Source: Arcobacteraceae bacterium (GTDB taxonomy: Bacteria; Campylobacterota; Campylobacteria; Campylobacterales; Arcobacteraceae). Taken from it: a DNA stretch of 64,000 bases. The position numbers were made by a program, and so were the translations under genes. How positions within the stretch are numbered: the first letter of the stretch is position 1; every line of letters starts with the position of its first letter. The stretch is taken from contig JAIOSF010000026.1 of the NCBI GenBank assembly GCA_021107755.1, forward strand, positions 107,159 through 171,158. Direction: 5' to 3'. Of the stretch, positions 26,495 through 35,495 are shown one piece after another. The notes under the pieces are model-generated. The model was not told the DNA's origin. It saw only the letters and a program-made list of their open reading frames with translations, and did no database searches.

Positions 26495-28531
26495 ATGTTA
26501 TCTACTTTAAATGAAGCACAGAAAATTGCCGCACAACATATTGATGGACCTTTACTTATCCTAGCAGGTGCTGGTAGTGGTAAGACTAAAACAATCACCA
26601 CGAGATTGGCTTATCTTATCTCAATAGGGATTGATCCAGCTTCAATACTCACACTTACCTTTACCAATAAAGCAGCAACAGAGATGCGTGAGAGAGCATT
26701 TTCTTTAATAGATAATGTCTCTTATCCTCCACTGCTTTGTACCTTTCATAAGTTTGGGTTATTGTTTTTAAAGTTTCACATAACACAACTAAATAGAAAA
26801 AACAACTTTGTAATCATTGATACAGATGATAAAAAAAGAATTCTTAAAACAATAGATAAAGAAACTACTACAGCTGTCTTAGCATCAGAGATATCAAAAT
26901 TTAAAAACTCTATAGTGAGTGTAGAGGAAGCAAAAGCAACAGCGCAAGATAGAAACTATAAGCAAATAGCAGATGTATATGAGAAATATGAAAACTATTT
27001 AGAGCAAAACAATCTTGTGGATTTTGATGATTTATTACTCCTAACATATAAGATACTTCAAAAAAACCCTCAACTATCAAAAGATACAAGTGATAGATAT
27101 AAATATATTATGGTAGATGAGTATCAAGATACCAACGAGTTACAATATAAACTTTTAAAACAACTTTGTAGTGAACACAATAATATTTGTGTAGTTGGAG
27201 ATGATGATCAGTCTATATATGGTTGGAGAGGTGCAACTATTAAAAATATCCTTACATTTAGTGATACTTTTAATGATACACTAGTTATAAAACTAGAAGA
27301 AAATTATCGTTCAACTCATAAAATACTTTTTCATGCAAATGCTTTAATAGAACACAATAGAGACAGACTAGGGAAAAAGCTTGTAGGGACTAGAGAAGAG
27401 GGTAACTCTATAAAAATTTACGAATCAAACGATGAAAATGATGAAACAAGAAAAATCGTTGATGATATTAAAAAACTTATCGAACAAGGTGAATCAGCAA
27501 AAGATATTGCAGTCTTATTTAGGGTAAATGCTTTAAGTAGAGCATTAGAAGAGGGACTCAATAGATCAAATATCAACTATAAACTAGTGGGTGGTTTAAA
27601 GTTCTATGAAAGAGCTGAAATTAAAGATTTAATAGCATATTTTAGAGTTATTACAAATGCAAATGACAACTTCTCTATAAAAAGAATTATCAATAAGCCA
27701 AAAAGAGGTATAGGGAAAACAACAATAGATAAACTAGAACTAGAGTCGCACGATAAGGCAAAATCTATCTTTAGTATTATAAAAGAGTACACTCCTGAGG
27801 AGCTAGGGGTGATTGTTGGGAAGAAAAATAGCCGAACACTTAAAGTTTTTATGGCATCAGTGGAAGATTTACAAGATGTTTTATCTGAGGCAAAAATGAG
27901 ATTTATTGATCTGTTTGAAGAGACTTTTGATTTTAAATCTACCTATGCAAAAGTAATAGATGCAGATGATAGACTAGCAAATATAGATGAGTTTTATGGA
28001 TATTTGCGAGACTTTTTTATCCAAAATGTAGAGTTAAACTTAGAAGACTTTTTAAATGAAATCTCACTTGAAAGTGCTGCTGATACAATCAATGATGAGT
28101 ATATCTCATTAATGAGTATCCATGCAAGTAAAGGTTTAGAGTTTAAACATGTATTTATCGTTGGACTTGAAGAGGGATTTTTTCCAATAGTTGGAGATGG
28201 AAGTGATATAGAAGAGGAGAGACGACTTGGATATGTTGCTATAACTCGAGCAAAAGACAATCTTACATTGAGTTTTGTACATAGTAGATTTTACAAAGGG
28301 CGACGAACACAACTTACAAAAAGTAGGTTTTTAACAGAATCAGATCTTATCAAAGGGAGTCTTACTATTGAAAAAAACAATGCTTATAAAAAAGATGACT
28401 TAGTAAAGCATAAAATTTTTGGTATGGGTAGAGTTGAGAGTGTGCAAAAAGCTGGAAAAGATTTGAAATTGAAGATTAATTTTGGTGGAAACAGAAGAGA
28501 TATACTCTCCTCTTTCGTAGAAAAAATCTAA
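26495..28531 (+). CDS. UvrD/Rep/PcrA-type superfamily 1 DNA helicase
   Basis: 678 residues from the ATG at 26495 (AAAGAAG ribosome site; a TATAAT box at 26462 places transcription start after the upstream GTG). Helicase motifs follow in order: Q motif LNEAQKIAA, Walker A AGAGSGKTKT, DEYQDTN (motif II), GDDDQSIYGWRGA (motif III), SIHASKGLEF (motif V) and VAITRAK (motif VI). It unwinds DNA 3' to 5' in repair or replication restart. Campylobacterota usually carry a small set of such helicases; which role this one has cannot be fixed from sequence. A 144-bp palindromic element begins at its stop codon. Confidence 0.9.
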   Translation: MLSTLNEAQKIAAQHIDGPLLILAGAGSGKTKTITTRLAYLISIGIDPASILTLTFTNKAATEMRERAFSLIDNVSYPPLLCTFHKFGLLFLKFHITQLNRKNNFVIIDTDDKKRILKTIDKETTTAVLASEISKFKNSIVSVEEAKATAQDRNYKQIADVYEKYENYLEQNNLVDFDDLLLLTYKILQKNPQLSKDTSDRYKYIMVDEYQDTNELQYKLLKQLCSEHNNICVVGDDDQSIYGWRGATIKNILTFSDTFNDTLVIKLEENYRSTHKILFHANALIEHNRDRLGKKLVGTREEGNSIKIYESNDENDETRKIVDDIKKLIEQGESAKDIAVLFRVNALSRALEEGLNRSNINYKLVGGLKFYERAEIKDLIAYFRVITNANDNFSIKRIINKPKRGIGKTTIDKLELESHDKAKSIFSIIKEYTPEELGVIVGKKNSRTLKVFMASVEDLQDVLSEAKMRFIDLFEETFDFKSTYAKVIDADDRLANIDEFYGYLRDFFIQNVELNLEDFLNEISLESAADTINDEYISLMSIHASKGLEFKHVFIVGLEEGFFPIVGDGSDIEEERRLGYVAITRAKDNLTLSFVHSRFYKGRRTQLTKSRFLTESDLIKGSLTIEKNNAYKKDDLVKHKIFGMGRVESVQKAGKDLKLKINFGGNRRDILSSFVEKI

Positions 28532-28673
28532 AAAAGTGTTTATAGCTATCATTTTCTTTGAATTTCTTCGTTGAAGTGAAAATTTATTTAGTCATTTACT
28601 ATAGTAAATTCCTTGCATAAATTTTCACTTCGCCTTGAACTTCTTTGAAACTAATAGCTCTAAACACTTTTTT
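28530..28673. repeat. 144-bp near-palindromic intergenic element
   Basis: The whole gap between the helicase and truB is one long imperfect inverted repeat centred at 28601.5. Outer arms AAAAAAGTGTTTA pair perfectly (28530-28542 with 28661-28673). Inner arms GAAGTGAAAATTTAT (28573-28587) pair with 28617-28631, shifted by one base. The centre is the perfect palindrome TTTACTATAGTAAA (28595-28608). Transcribed, it would fold into one long hairpin in either direction. It may be a miniature element, a terminator or a structured RNA. Confidence 0.8.
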
Positions 28674-28704
28674 GGTGTAAAATAAAAATAATATATGGAA
28701 TAAA

Positions 28705-29526
28705 ATGAATAGATTATTTGTTGTAAAGAAACCTGTATTTATAAGTTCAAATTTTTATTTGAATAGAATTAAGAGAAAATATAAGACAAAAAAAGCTGGC
28801 TTTAGTGGGACTCTTGACCCTTTTGCTTGTGGTTGTTTGATTGTTGCTTTTGGGCAATATTCTAAACTATTTCGTTATTTGAAAAAAACACCTAAATCAT
28901 ATCGCGCTACTATTTTTCTAGGAGCAGAGAGTAACTCTTTGGATATAGAAAATGTAGAGGTGACAAATCTCAATCCACAACTCTTTAGTAAAGCTGAGAT
29001 TATTGAAAAATTAGAGAGTCTCAAAGGTACTTTAGAATATCTTCCCCCAAAATATAGTGCAAAAAAGATAGATGGTCAAAGAGCTTATAATCTAGCTCGT
29101 GAGGGTATAGAGTTTGATATGAAGAAAATCACTTCGCAAGTATTTGATGTGAAGTTTATCAACTACTCTCATCCTTTTATAACATTTGATATAACTGTAA
29201 GTGAAGGAAGCTATATAAGAAGTATGGCTCAAATTCTTTTAGAGAGACTTGGGGAGGTGGGAACTTTATCTTATCTTGAAAGATTGCACGAGGGGCAGTT
29301 TTATTTTGATAATGAGAAAGCTTTAAATCCTTTAGAATATTTAGATTTGCCTTTGAACAATTATACTGGAACAAAAGAGTGGTTTGATTTGGGTAAAAAA
29401 CTTAGTATTGAGTATTTTGAAACAAAAGAAGATGGAGAATATTTAATAATATTTGATACATTTTTTGCAGTGATTGAGATACGAGATTTAGAACCAAAAT
29501 ATATCTTAAATAAGGTGCTTTTATGA
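28705..29526 (+). CDS. truB: tRNA pseudouridine-55 synthase TruB
   Basis: 273 residues. The catalytic Asp is residue 38 in GFSGTLDPFACGCL, and the KYSAKKIDGQRAYNLAREG segment is standard for TruB. It makes pseudouridine 55 in the T loop of tRNAs. The stop overlaps the ispE start (ATGA). In C. jejuni, as I recall, csrA lies between truB and ispE; here it does not. Confidence 0.93.
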   Translation: MNRLFVVKKPVFISSNFYLNRIKRKYKTKKAGFSGTLDPFACGCLIVAFGQYSKLFRYLKKTPKSYRATIFLGAESNSLDIENVEVTNLNPQLFSKAEIIEKLESLKGTLEYLPPKYSAKKIDGQRAYNLAREGIEFDMKKITSQVFDVKFINYSHPFITFDITVSEGSYIRSMAQILLERLGEVGTLSYLERLHEGQFYFDNEKALNPLEYLDLPLNNYTGTKEWFDLGKKLSIEYFETKEDGEYLIIFDTFFAVIEIRDLEPKYILNKVLL

Positions 29527-30284
29527 TAGAAAAAAAATCTTATGCGAAAGTAAATATCTTTTTAAAAATAGCTGGTAAGAGAGACAACTATCACGAGATA
29601 GTATCAAGATTTGTACGAGTGCATAGTCTTTATGATGTGGTACGATTTGAAAAAGGTGAGTTTGACAAGTTTACTTTGGAGGGTGATTTTGGTTGTGAGA
29701 CAGAAAAAAACACTATTTATAAAGCATACTTAGAACTATACAGTATGTTTAAGAATGTAGAAGAAATATTTAAGAATTATAAAGTAGTAGTTGAGAAGAA
29801 TATACCAGAATTTGCAGGTCTTGGTGGTGGAAGTAGTAACTGTGCAACTTTTATCCTTATGGTAAATATACTTGGCAACTTAAAACTTAGCCCTGATGAG
29901 TTAGCTGTTATTGGAGCAAAGATTGGTGCGGATGTTCCTTTTTTTATTTATGAGTATGATAGTGCAAATGTAACAGGGATTGGTGAAGTTGTAGAAAAGT
30001 TTGATGAAGAGGTTTTAGATATCAAAACTGTTACTCCAAAAATAGAGTGTAACACAGGTGCGATTTTTGCAAAATTTCGTGACGAATTTTACAAAGAGAT
30101 TTCAAAAGAGGAAGCTTCAAAATTATTGCAAATGAAAAGTAAAGATATCTTAGAAACTTTATCTATAGATGAAGCCAACGATTTGTATGCACCAGCATCA
30201 AGTGTTTATCCTGAACTAAAAACTTATGAAAATGGAAAAAACTTTTTTAGTGGAAGTGGTAGTAGCTTTTTTCAACTAAATTAA
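29523..30284 (+). CDS. ispE: 4-diphosphocytidyl-2-C-methyl-D-erythritol kinase
   Basis: 253 residues, a GHMP kinase. The N-terminal KSYAKVNIFLKIAGKRDNYHE and the ATP-binding GLGGGSSNCATF (about 100-111) are the diagnostic motifs; SGSGSSFF closes the C-terminus. It phosphorylates CDP-methylerythritol in the MEP isoprenoid pathway. Its normal downstream partner smpB lies 14.4 kb away, beyond the accessory island. Confidence 0.93.
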   Translation: MIEKKSYAKVNIFLKIAGKRDNYHEIVSRFVRVHSLYDVVRFEKGEFDKFTLEGDFGCETEKNTIYKAYLELYSMFKNVEEIFKNYKVVVEKNIPEFAGLGGGSSNCATFILMVNILGNLKLSPDELAVIGAKIGADVPFFIYEYDSANVTGIGEVVEKFDEEVLDIKTVTPKIECNTGAIFAKFRDEFYKEISKEEASKLLQMKSKDILETLSIDEANDLYAPASSVYPELKTYENGKNFFSGSGSSFFQLN

Positions 30285-30302
30285 TTTATAAAATTTTATC
30301 TT

Positions 30303-30551
30303 TTAATCTTTTCTATGTCGTTTACCATTAAATGTAACTACGAAAGATAATCTAATTTTTTCTTTTGTATTCAACACTAAAAATTCAAAACCATCAATTA
30401 TTTCCATTGTTGTAACGAGTGCTTTGACTGTTTGTTTCTCTTGGTTTTTTTCTTGCTCTTCATTTTGATAATATTCTATTGTAGATGGGATTTTTCTTTG
30501 CATTGCGACTGTTAATTGATCAAAAAATTCATTTGATATTGGATTGTACAT
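30303..30551 (-). CDS. Small protein, possibly Rof-like (Rho-binding antiterminator)
   Basis: 82 residues. The pattern YNPIS..FFDQLTVAMQRK near the start and LVLNTKEKIRLSFVVTF near the end resembles Rof, a small Rho inhibitor whose fold is a short beta barrel with PI..D..E.A at the N-terminus and a xxIRLDxI strand. A glutamate/lysine-rich insert (about 30-42) is unlike E. coli Rof. The match is by eye and weak. It is convergent with ispE (18 nt apart) and marks the left edge of the accessory island. Confidence 0.45.
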   Translation of the reverse strand: MYNPISNEFFDQLTVAMQRKIPSTIEYYQNEEQEKNQEKQTVKALVTTMEIIDGFEFLVLNTKEKIRLSFVVTFNGKRHRKD

Positions 30552-30638
30552 AAGTTTCTTTCTTGTATTTAAAATTTATATTATAAGTGGAAGTATACTC
30601 AAAATAAAGAAAAACTATAGAAAATATTTTTTTGTGAT

Positions 30639-30666
30639 ATAAATTAACATATTGCAATATTTTTAA
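30639..30666. repeat. 28-bp direct repeat, left copy, with 12-bp palindrome
   Basis: An exact 28-bp match to 31627-31654, 988 bp away; together they bracket the Bro-N-like gene. Each copy contains the perfect palindrome ATATTGCAATAT (here 30649-30660). About 20 more bases downstream are similar in both copies (TAAATTTTGTGATATA against TAAAATTTTATGATAAA). Confidence 0.85.
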
Positions 30667-30796
30667 AGGTGTCGTAAATTTTGTGATATAGTATGATTTG
30701 AAAATTATACTATAACTTAAAATCTAAATAGTTATAGTAAAATAGATACTTTTAATGCAAAAGTATAAATTATCAGTATAGGTAGGGAGATAAACT

Positions 30797-31630
30797 ATGG
30801 ATAATCAAAATAGTATAAAAATATTTGAAGATAAAAAAGTTCGTACACAATGGGATGAAAATGAAGAAAAATGGTATATATCTATTATAGATGTAATAGA
30901 AATTTTAACTCAAAGTGATAGACCTAGAAAATATTGGAGTGATTTAAAAACTAAATTACAAAAAGAGGGGAGTGAGTTGTCCGAAAAAATCGGACAACTG
31001 AAAATGAAATCTTCAGATGGTAAGTTTTATAAAACAGATGTAGCTGACACAGAGCAGCTTTTTAGACTGATACAATCTATCCCATCTCCAAAAGCTGAAC
31101 CTTTTAAACTATGGTTAGCAAAAGTAGGGCAAGAGCGACTTGATGAGATGAGTGATCCTGAACTTAGTATCGATAGAGCATTAAAACAGTATTTAGAACT
31201 TGGATATAGTGAAAATTGGGTAAATCAAAGACTTAAAAGTATAGAGATACGAAAAGAGCTTACAAATGAGTGGAAAAGTAGGGGAATCAAAGAGGGGTTA
31301 GAGTTTGCAACATTAACTGATATCATAACAAAAACTTGGGCAAATAAAACAACAAAAGAGTATAAAGTATTAAAAGGGCTCAAAAAAGAAAATTTAAGAG
31401 ACAATATGACAAATACGGAACTTATCTTAAATATGCTTGCAGAAACCTCTACAAAAGATATTTCAGAAGCAACAAATCCAAAAGACTTTAAACAGAGTAA
31501 AACGGTAGCTTCACAAGGTGGCAATGTAGCCAAACTAGCAAGAGAAGAGTTAGAGTCAAAAACAGGAAAAAAAGTTGTCACTAGTACAAATGCTAAAAAT
31601 ATCTTAGAAGAGCAAAAAAAGATACGATAA
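30797..31630 (+). CDS. Bro-N/antirepressor-like DNA-binding protein
   Basis: 277 residues. The N-terminal part fits the Bro-N domain of phage antirepressors: KVRTQWDENEEKWYISIIDVIEIL, then RKYWSDLK and RLIQSIPSPKAEPFKLWLAKVG (in pieces). The C-terminal half is lysine-rich and helical. Such genes occur in prophages and also beside restriction-modification loci. It likely binds DNA, perhaps its own flanks. An ATG at 30797 follows GTAGGGAG. The gene lies between two 28-bp direct repeats and its stop codon is inside the right one, so the whole unit may have moved as a block. An internal 25-bp palindrome is described separately. Confidence 0.8.
   Translation: MDNQNSIKIFEDKKVRTQWDENEEKWYISIIDVIEILTQSDRPRKYWSDLKTKLQKEGSELSEKIGQLKMKSSDGKFYKTDVADTEQLFRLIQSIPSPKAEPFKLWLAKVGQERLDEMSDPELSIDRALKQYLELGYSENWVNQRLKSIEIRKELTNEWKSRGIKEGLEFATLTDIITKTWANKTTKEYKVLKGLKKENLRDNMTNTELILNMLAETSTKDISEATNPKDFKQSKTVASQGGNVAKLAREELESKTGKKVVTSTNAKNILEEQKKIR
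30975..30999. repeat. 25-bp palindrome inside the Bro-N-like gene
   Basis: AGTTGTCCGA (30975-30984) and TCGGACAACT (30990-30999) are perfect complements around AAAAA. A near-identical palindrome lies inside rhuM at 43890-43916. It begins at codon position 2 here and at codon position 3 in rhuM, so the shared signal is at the DNA or RNA level. Confidence 0.85.
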
Positions 31631-31654
31631 ATTAACATATTGCAATATTTTTAA
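31627..31654. repeat. 28-bp direct repeat, right copy, with 12-bp palindrome
   Basis: Exact copy of 30639-30666. It starts within the stop codon of the Bro-N-like gene and lies about 55 nt upstream of radC. ATATTGCAATAT is at 31637-31648. Confidence 0.85.
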
Positions 31655-31708
31655 TCGCATCTAAAATTTTATGATAAACTTTTTCTATAAAATAAATAGG
31701 GGAAGTTT

Positions 31709-32368
31709 ATGAAAGCTATTAGTGAACTCAACAGTTTCGATAAACCAAGGGAAAAACTACTTAAAATTGGTGTCAAAGTTTTAAAAGATTATGAGTTAGT
31801 GGCGATACTTTTAGGAACTGGTATCAAAGGGAAAGATGTATTTGCACTCTCACGAGAGATTGTGAAGCTTTTTGAAGATGACTTTGATACTCTGAACTTA
31901 GAAAAGCTTCTTTCAATCCATGGACTAGGTACTGCAAAAGCTAGTCAAATCATCTGTGCTATTGAATTATCCCGCAGATATCTTATCAAACAAAACAAAA
32001 AAATCACAAATGCAAGTGAAGTATATGAGGAGCTTAAAAGCTACAAAGATAAAAGGCAAGAGTATTTTTTGGCTTTGTATCTTGATGGTGCAAATCATCT
32101 GTGTGAAACAAGAGTTATAACCATAGGTACTCTAAACCAAAGCTTGGTACACCCAAGAGAAGTTTTCTCCCCAGCAGTTGAGAATAGATGTGCAAGTATT
32201 ATAGTGGCACACAACCATCCTAGTGGAATATTAAGCCCTAGCATTGAAGATATAGAAGTGACAAAAAGACTACAAGAGTCTGGGAAGATTTTAGGTATTG
32301 AGCTTCTTGATCATGTAATATTTACAAGGGATGGTTTTCTGAGTTTAAGGGATGATAACCGTATGTAA
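31709..32368 (+). CDS. radC: RadC-family JAB-domain protein
   Basis: 219 residues, full RadC length. The N-terminal helix-hairpin-helix (HGLGTAKASQI, about 71-81) and the C-terminal JAB/MPN metal site HNHPSG ... D (about 170-183) are intact. RadC was named for DNA repair, but a repair role is doubtful and the biochemical function is unsettled; relatives are common in mobile elements. It lies inside the accessory island, just after the right-hand direct repeat, so its promoter region is shared with the repeat. Confidence 0.9.
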   Translation: MKAISELNSFDKPREKLLKIGVKVLKDYELVAILLGTGIKGKDVFALSREIVKLFEDDFDTLNLEKLLSIHGLGTAKASQIICAIELSRRYLIKQNKKITNASEVYEELKSYKDKRQEYFLALYLDGANHLCETRVITIGTLNQSLVHPREVFSPAVENRCASIIVAHNHPSGILSPSIEDIEVTKRLQESGKILGIELLDHVIFTRDGFLSLRDDNRM

Positions 32369-32401
32369 ATGATAATAGTTTATCCTTTATATATTATCAT
32401 T
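32368..32401. terminator. Stem-loop between convergent radC and HTH genes
   Basis: AATGATAATA (32368-32377) pairs with TATTATCATT (32392-32401) around a 14-nt loop. It covers the last codons of the HTH gene and follows the radC stop. It is A/T-only apart from two pairs, so as a terminator it would be weak. Confidence 0.45.
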
Positions 32402-32869
32402 AAACTCTTTTAAATCTTTCAGTTTTGCTATAAAATTTTCTAAAAGTGGTATAGGGGCATAAGGCATTAATGATATTAACTCATTTTCCAGAGTGAGTTC
32501 TTTTCCATAGTTTGTACTAGGTTCTTTTATAAGGTCTTTATATTTGTTTTGCAGTTCAAATTTATTTTTGATTATCTCTATCTCTTCATGAGTTGCAGTT
32601 TTTAAAATATTTTGGAAAAACTTTTTTCTAGATTTTTGATCATTAGTAAATAGCTCTTGTTCACAGATTTGCAAAGTATCTGCTATATAAGGTATGAGCT
32701 CTATTTTTAAAGATATAGTTCCATCAAGATATTTATATATTGTTTTTTCATTTGGTGTCTCACCTGTACTATGAAGTTTTGGTTCTAAATCTTGAAGTTT
32801 TTTTGCAAACTCCCTTTTTGTAAGATTTTTCTCTTTTAAAATATTGTTAATTCTCTCATATACTTCCAT
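32387..32869 (-). CDS. Helix-turn-helix (XRE-like) regulator
   Basis: 160 residues. Residues 1-65 form an XRE-like helix-turn-helix (NLTKREFAKKLQDL then NEKTIYKYLDGTISLKIELI); the C-terminal part (about 80-155) is helical and may mediate dimerisation. No partner toxin gene abuts it. It is divergent from the histidine kinase gene (110 nt between starts), so it may control that gene or itself. Proteins of this kind are frequent in Arcobacter-type genomes, but I cannot name a target. Confidence 0.8.
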   Translation of the reverse strand: MEVYERINNILKEKNLTKREFAKKLQDLEPKLHSTGETPNEKTIYKYLDGTISLKIELIPYIADTLQICEQELFTNDQKSRKKFFQNILKTATHEEIEIIKNKFELQNKYKDLIKEPSTNYGKELTLENELISLMPYAPIPLLENFIAKLKDLKEFNDNI

Positions 32870-32979
32870 ATTATTCCCTTTTAAATATAATTTTATTTAA
32901 TTTCTTTATATTTTTAATAGAAATTAAATACTCCTAATGATAGAATAAAGCAATTTATTATTTATAAAAGGTAGTTGAT

Positions 32980-33825
32980 ATGAGTTATTTGATAGTAATA
33001 TATTTATGTCTATTTTGTTATGTTGTATTTAGTTTGTATTTTATATATACGCAAAGAAAAAAAATAAAAATATACAAAGATAACTTTCAAGATAAAAGTT
33101 TCATAAATAATATAGATAGTGATACACTTAAAATGGATGCAATAAATGAATTATTAGAGAATATAACACACCAATGGATAAAGCCATTATTGATAATAAA
33201 TGATATAGTTCGTATGCCAGACTTAAAAAATATTGTAAACCAAAAAGAGATTGATAATATAAAAAGTCGCTGTGAAATATTGAATACTAATATAAAATAT
33301 CTTTCGAGTATTTCGGGTAACTTTCATTTTGAAAAAAAACCATACTTTTATAAAATTGTGTTATATCTAGATGATGTTTTAGATACAAGTATTAAACTTG
33401 TAAATCCACTTATTAAAAATAATAATATTTTAATCTTAAAAGATATAGAAGCAGACATAACTATTTTAAGTAATAAATATATTTTAGTGGAGGTAGTTTT
33501 AAATATACTTAATAATGCTGTTGAACAATTAGAGCTTATTGAGGCAAACTCAAAGTATATATTTATAAAAATAGAAAAAGAAAATAATAAAATTATCCTC
33601 TCTATTACAGATACAGCAGGAGGGATTAATCATGAAGTTATAAATAGAATATTTGAACCTTATTTTACAACTAAAAAAAATCCACAAAATAAGGGATTAG
33701 GGCTTTATATCACACATCAGTTGTTAGCCAAAATAGATGCAAAAATAACAGTTACAAATGATATTGTAATCCATAGAACTTTGTATTATATGGGTGCTAA
33801 GTTTAGTATAGAACTACCATATTAA
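32980..33825 (+). CDS. Orphan sensor histidine kinase
   Basis: 281 residues. A single N-terminal membrane helix (about 2-23) is followed directly by a short linker and the kinase core. The phospho-acceptor box is HQWIKPL (His near residue 65), the form common in Campylobacterota kinases. The ATPase boxes are NILNNAVEQL, DTAGGI, FEPYFTTK and GLGLYI. There is no periplasmic sensor domain of any size and no response regulator beside it. It stands between the HTH gene and hsdM, so its signal and partner are unknown. Confidence 0.85.
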   Translation: MSYLIVIYLCLFCYVVFSLYFIYTQRKKIKIYKDNFQDKSFINNIDSDTLKMDAINELLENITHQWIKPLLIINDIVRMPDLKNIVNQKEIDNIKSRCEILNTNIKYLSSISGNFHFEKKPYFYKIVLYLDDVLDTSIKLVNPLIKNNNILILKDIEADITILSNKYILVEVVLNILNNAVEQLELIEANSKYIFIKIEKENNKIILSITDTAGGINHEVINRIFEPYFTTKKNPQNKGLGLYITHQLLAKIDAKITVTNDIVIHRTLYYMGAKFSIELPY

Positions 33826-33929
33826 AAGTCCATAGTAAAACTTAAAATAATATTTTTTAGGATATAAGCAAAAAGCTTGGATAGTTGTTGTAAAATAAAT
33901 ACTTTAAATAATAAAGGTTTTATAGGCTT

Positions 33930-35486
33930 ATGGGTGAAGAAAATAAAAAAAGATTAGAACAACAGTTATGGAATATAGCAAATACTCTAAGAGGGAAAAT
34001 GGATGCGGATGAGTTTCGGGATTATATTCTTGGATTTATCTTTTATAAGTATTTATCTGAAAAGATGGAAACTTATGCAAATGAACTTTTAGAAGAAGAT
34101 AATCTTATCTATACAAATCTTGATGAGAAAAATGATGGAGAGTTTCTTGAGGCTATCAAAGAGGATTCACTAGAACAGCTTGGATATTTTCTAAAGCCTA
34201 CTGAACTTTTTTCGGCCGTTGCACAAAGAGGAAATGGCGATACAAATAACTTCATACTAGAAGACCTTACTACAATTTTACGAAATATTGAGTCTTCTAC
34301 TATGGGGCACGAGAGTGAAGATGATTTTGAAGATCTGTTTTCTGATATTGACTTGACTTCTAAAAAACTTGGACGAAGTGAAGAGCAAAAAAACACTCTC
34401 ATAGCAAAAGTTTTAGCCCACCTTGATAATATAAACTTTGAGCTAAAAAATCATGATAGAGATGTACTTGGTGATGCGTATGAGTATTTAATCGCTCAGT
34501 TTGCTTCAAATGCAGGGAAAAAAGCAGGTGAGTTTTATACACCTCAAGCAGTTTCAAAAATCCTTGCTAAGATAGTAACTTCGGGAAAAACAAAACTAAA
34601 ATCAGTCTATGACCCAACTTGCGGTTCGGGTTCGTTGCTTTTAAGAGTTGCAAAAGAGGTAAAAGATGTATCAAACTTCTATGGACAAGAGTTAAACAGA
34701 ACCACTTTCAACCTTGCTCGTATGAATATGATAATGCACGATGTGCACTATAGAAAGTTTGACTTAAAACAAGAAGATACTTTAGAACATCCTCAACATG
34801 AGGGGCTAAAGTTTGAAGCGATAGTTGCCAATCCACCATTTTCTGCTGTTTGGTCAGCAAATACGCTTCACTTAAGTGAAGATAGATTTTCACAGTACGG
34901 AAAACTTGCACCAAAAACAAAAGCAGACTTCGCTTTCGTGCAACACATGATTCACCATCTTGATGATGCTGGAACTATGGCTGTAGTTCTTCCTCATGGA
35001 GTTCTATTTAGAGGAAGTGCAGAGGGACATATAAGACAATACTTGATAGAAGATAGAAACTATCTTGATGCGGTGATTGGTTTACCTGCAAATATCTTTT
35101 ATGGAACTAGTATACCTACTTGTATTTTAGTTTTTAAAAAGTGTCGTGAAGATAGTGACGATGTGCTTTTTATAGATAGTTCAAAACACTTTGAGAAAGT
35201 AAAAAATCAAAATGTTTTAAGAGATGAAGATATTGAAAAAATCATTGATACATATAAAACTAGAACACAAGAAGATAAATACTCATATAAAGCAAGTTTA
35301 GAAGAGATAAAAGAGAATGACTACAATCTAAATATCCCAAGATATGTGGATACATTTGAAGAGGAAGAGGTTATTGATTTGAATAGAGTTTCAGATGATT
35401 TAAAAGCTTTAGAAGATGATATGAAAGCAACAAATGAAACTATTGCATCGTTTTGTAGAGAATTAAATATCTCTACTCCTTTTTAG
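33930..35486 (+). CDS. hsdM: Type I restriction-modification methyltransferase subunit
   Basis: 518 residues, the usual size of HsdM. It has an N-terminal helical HsdM_N domain (about 5-140), then an N6-adenine methyltransferase core with motif I DPTCGSGSLLLR (about 230-241) and catalytic motif IV NPPF (about 294-297). With HsdS it methylates the recognition sequence; with HsdR it forms the restriction complex. It is first in an hsd operon whose hsdR lies 5.3 kb downstream, with unrelated genes in between. Confidence 0.95.
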   Translation: MGEENKKRLEQQLWNIANTLRGKMDADEFRDYILGFIFYKYLSEKMETYANELLEEDNLIYTNLDEKNDGEFLEAIKEDSLEQLGYFLKPTELFSAVAQRGNGDTNNFILEDLTTILRNIESSTMGHESEDDFEDLFSDIDLTSKKLGRSEEQKNTLIAKVLAHLDNINFELKNHDRDVLGDAYEYLIAQFASNAGKKAGEFYTPQAVSKILAKIVTSGKTKLKSVYDPTCGSGSLLLRVAKEVKDVSNFYGQELNRTTFNLARMNMIMHDVHYRKFDLKQEDTLEHPQHEGLKFEAIVANPPFSAVWSANTLHLSEDRFSQYGKLAPKTKADFAFVQHMIHHLDDAGTMAVVLPHGVLFRGSAEGHIRQYLIEDRNYLDAVIGLPANIFYGTSIPTCILVFKKCREDSDDVLFIDSSKHFEKVKNQNVLRDEDIEKIIDTYKTRTQEDKYSYKASLEEIKENDYNLNIPRYVDTFEEEEVIDLNRVSDDLKALEDDMKATNETIASFCRELNISTPF

Positions 35487-35495
35487 GATGTTGTT

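Noticed and set aside
28530..28673. CRISPR repeat or array at the palindromic element
   Set aside because: There is one symmetric unit only, with no spacer-repeat pattern and no cas genes in the window.
31225..31638. 137-codon minus-strand frame over the Bro-N-like gene
   Set aside because: It is antisense to a recognisable gene and its peptide is low-complexity Ser/Phe/Leu text typical of shadow frames.
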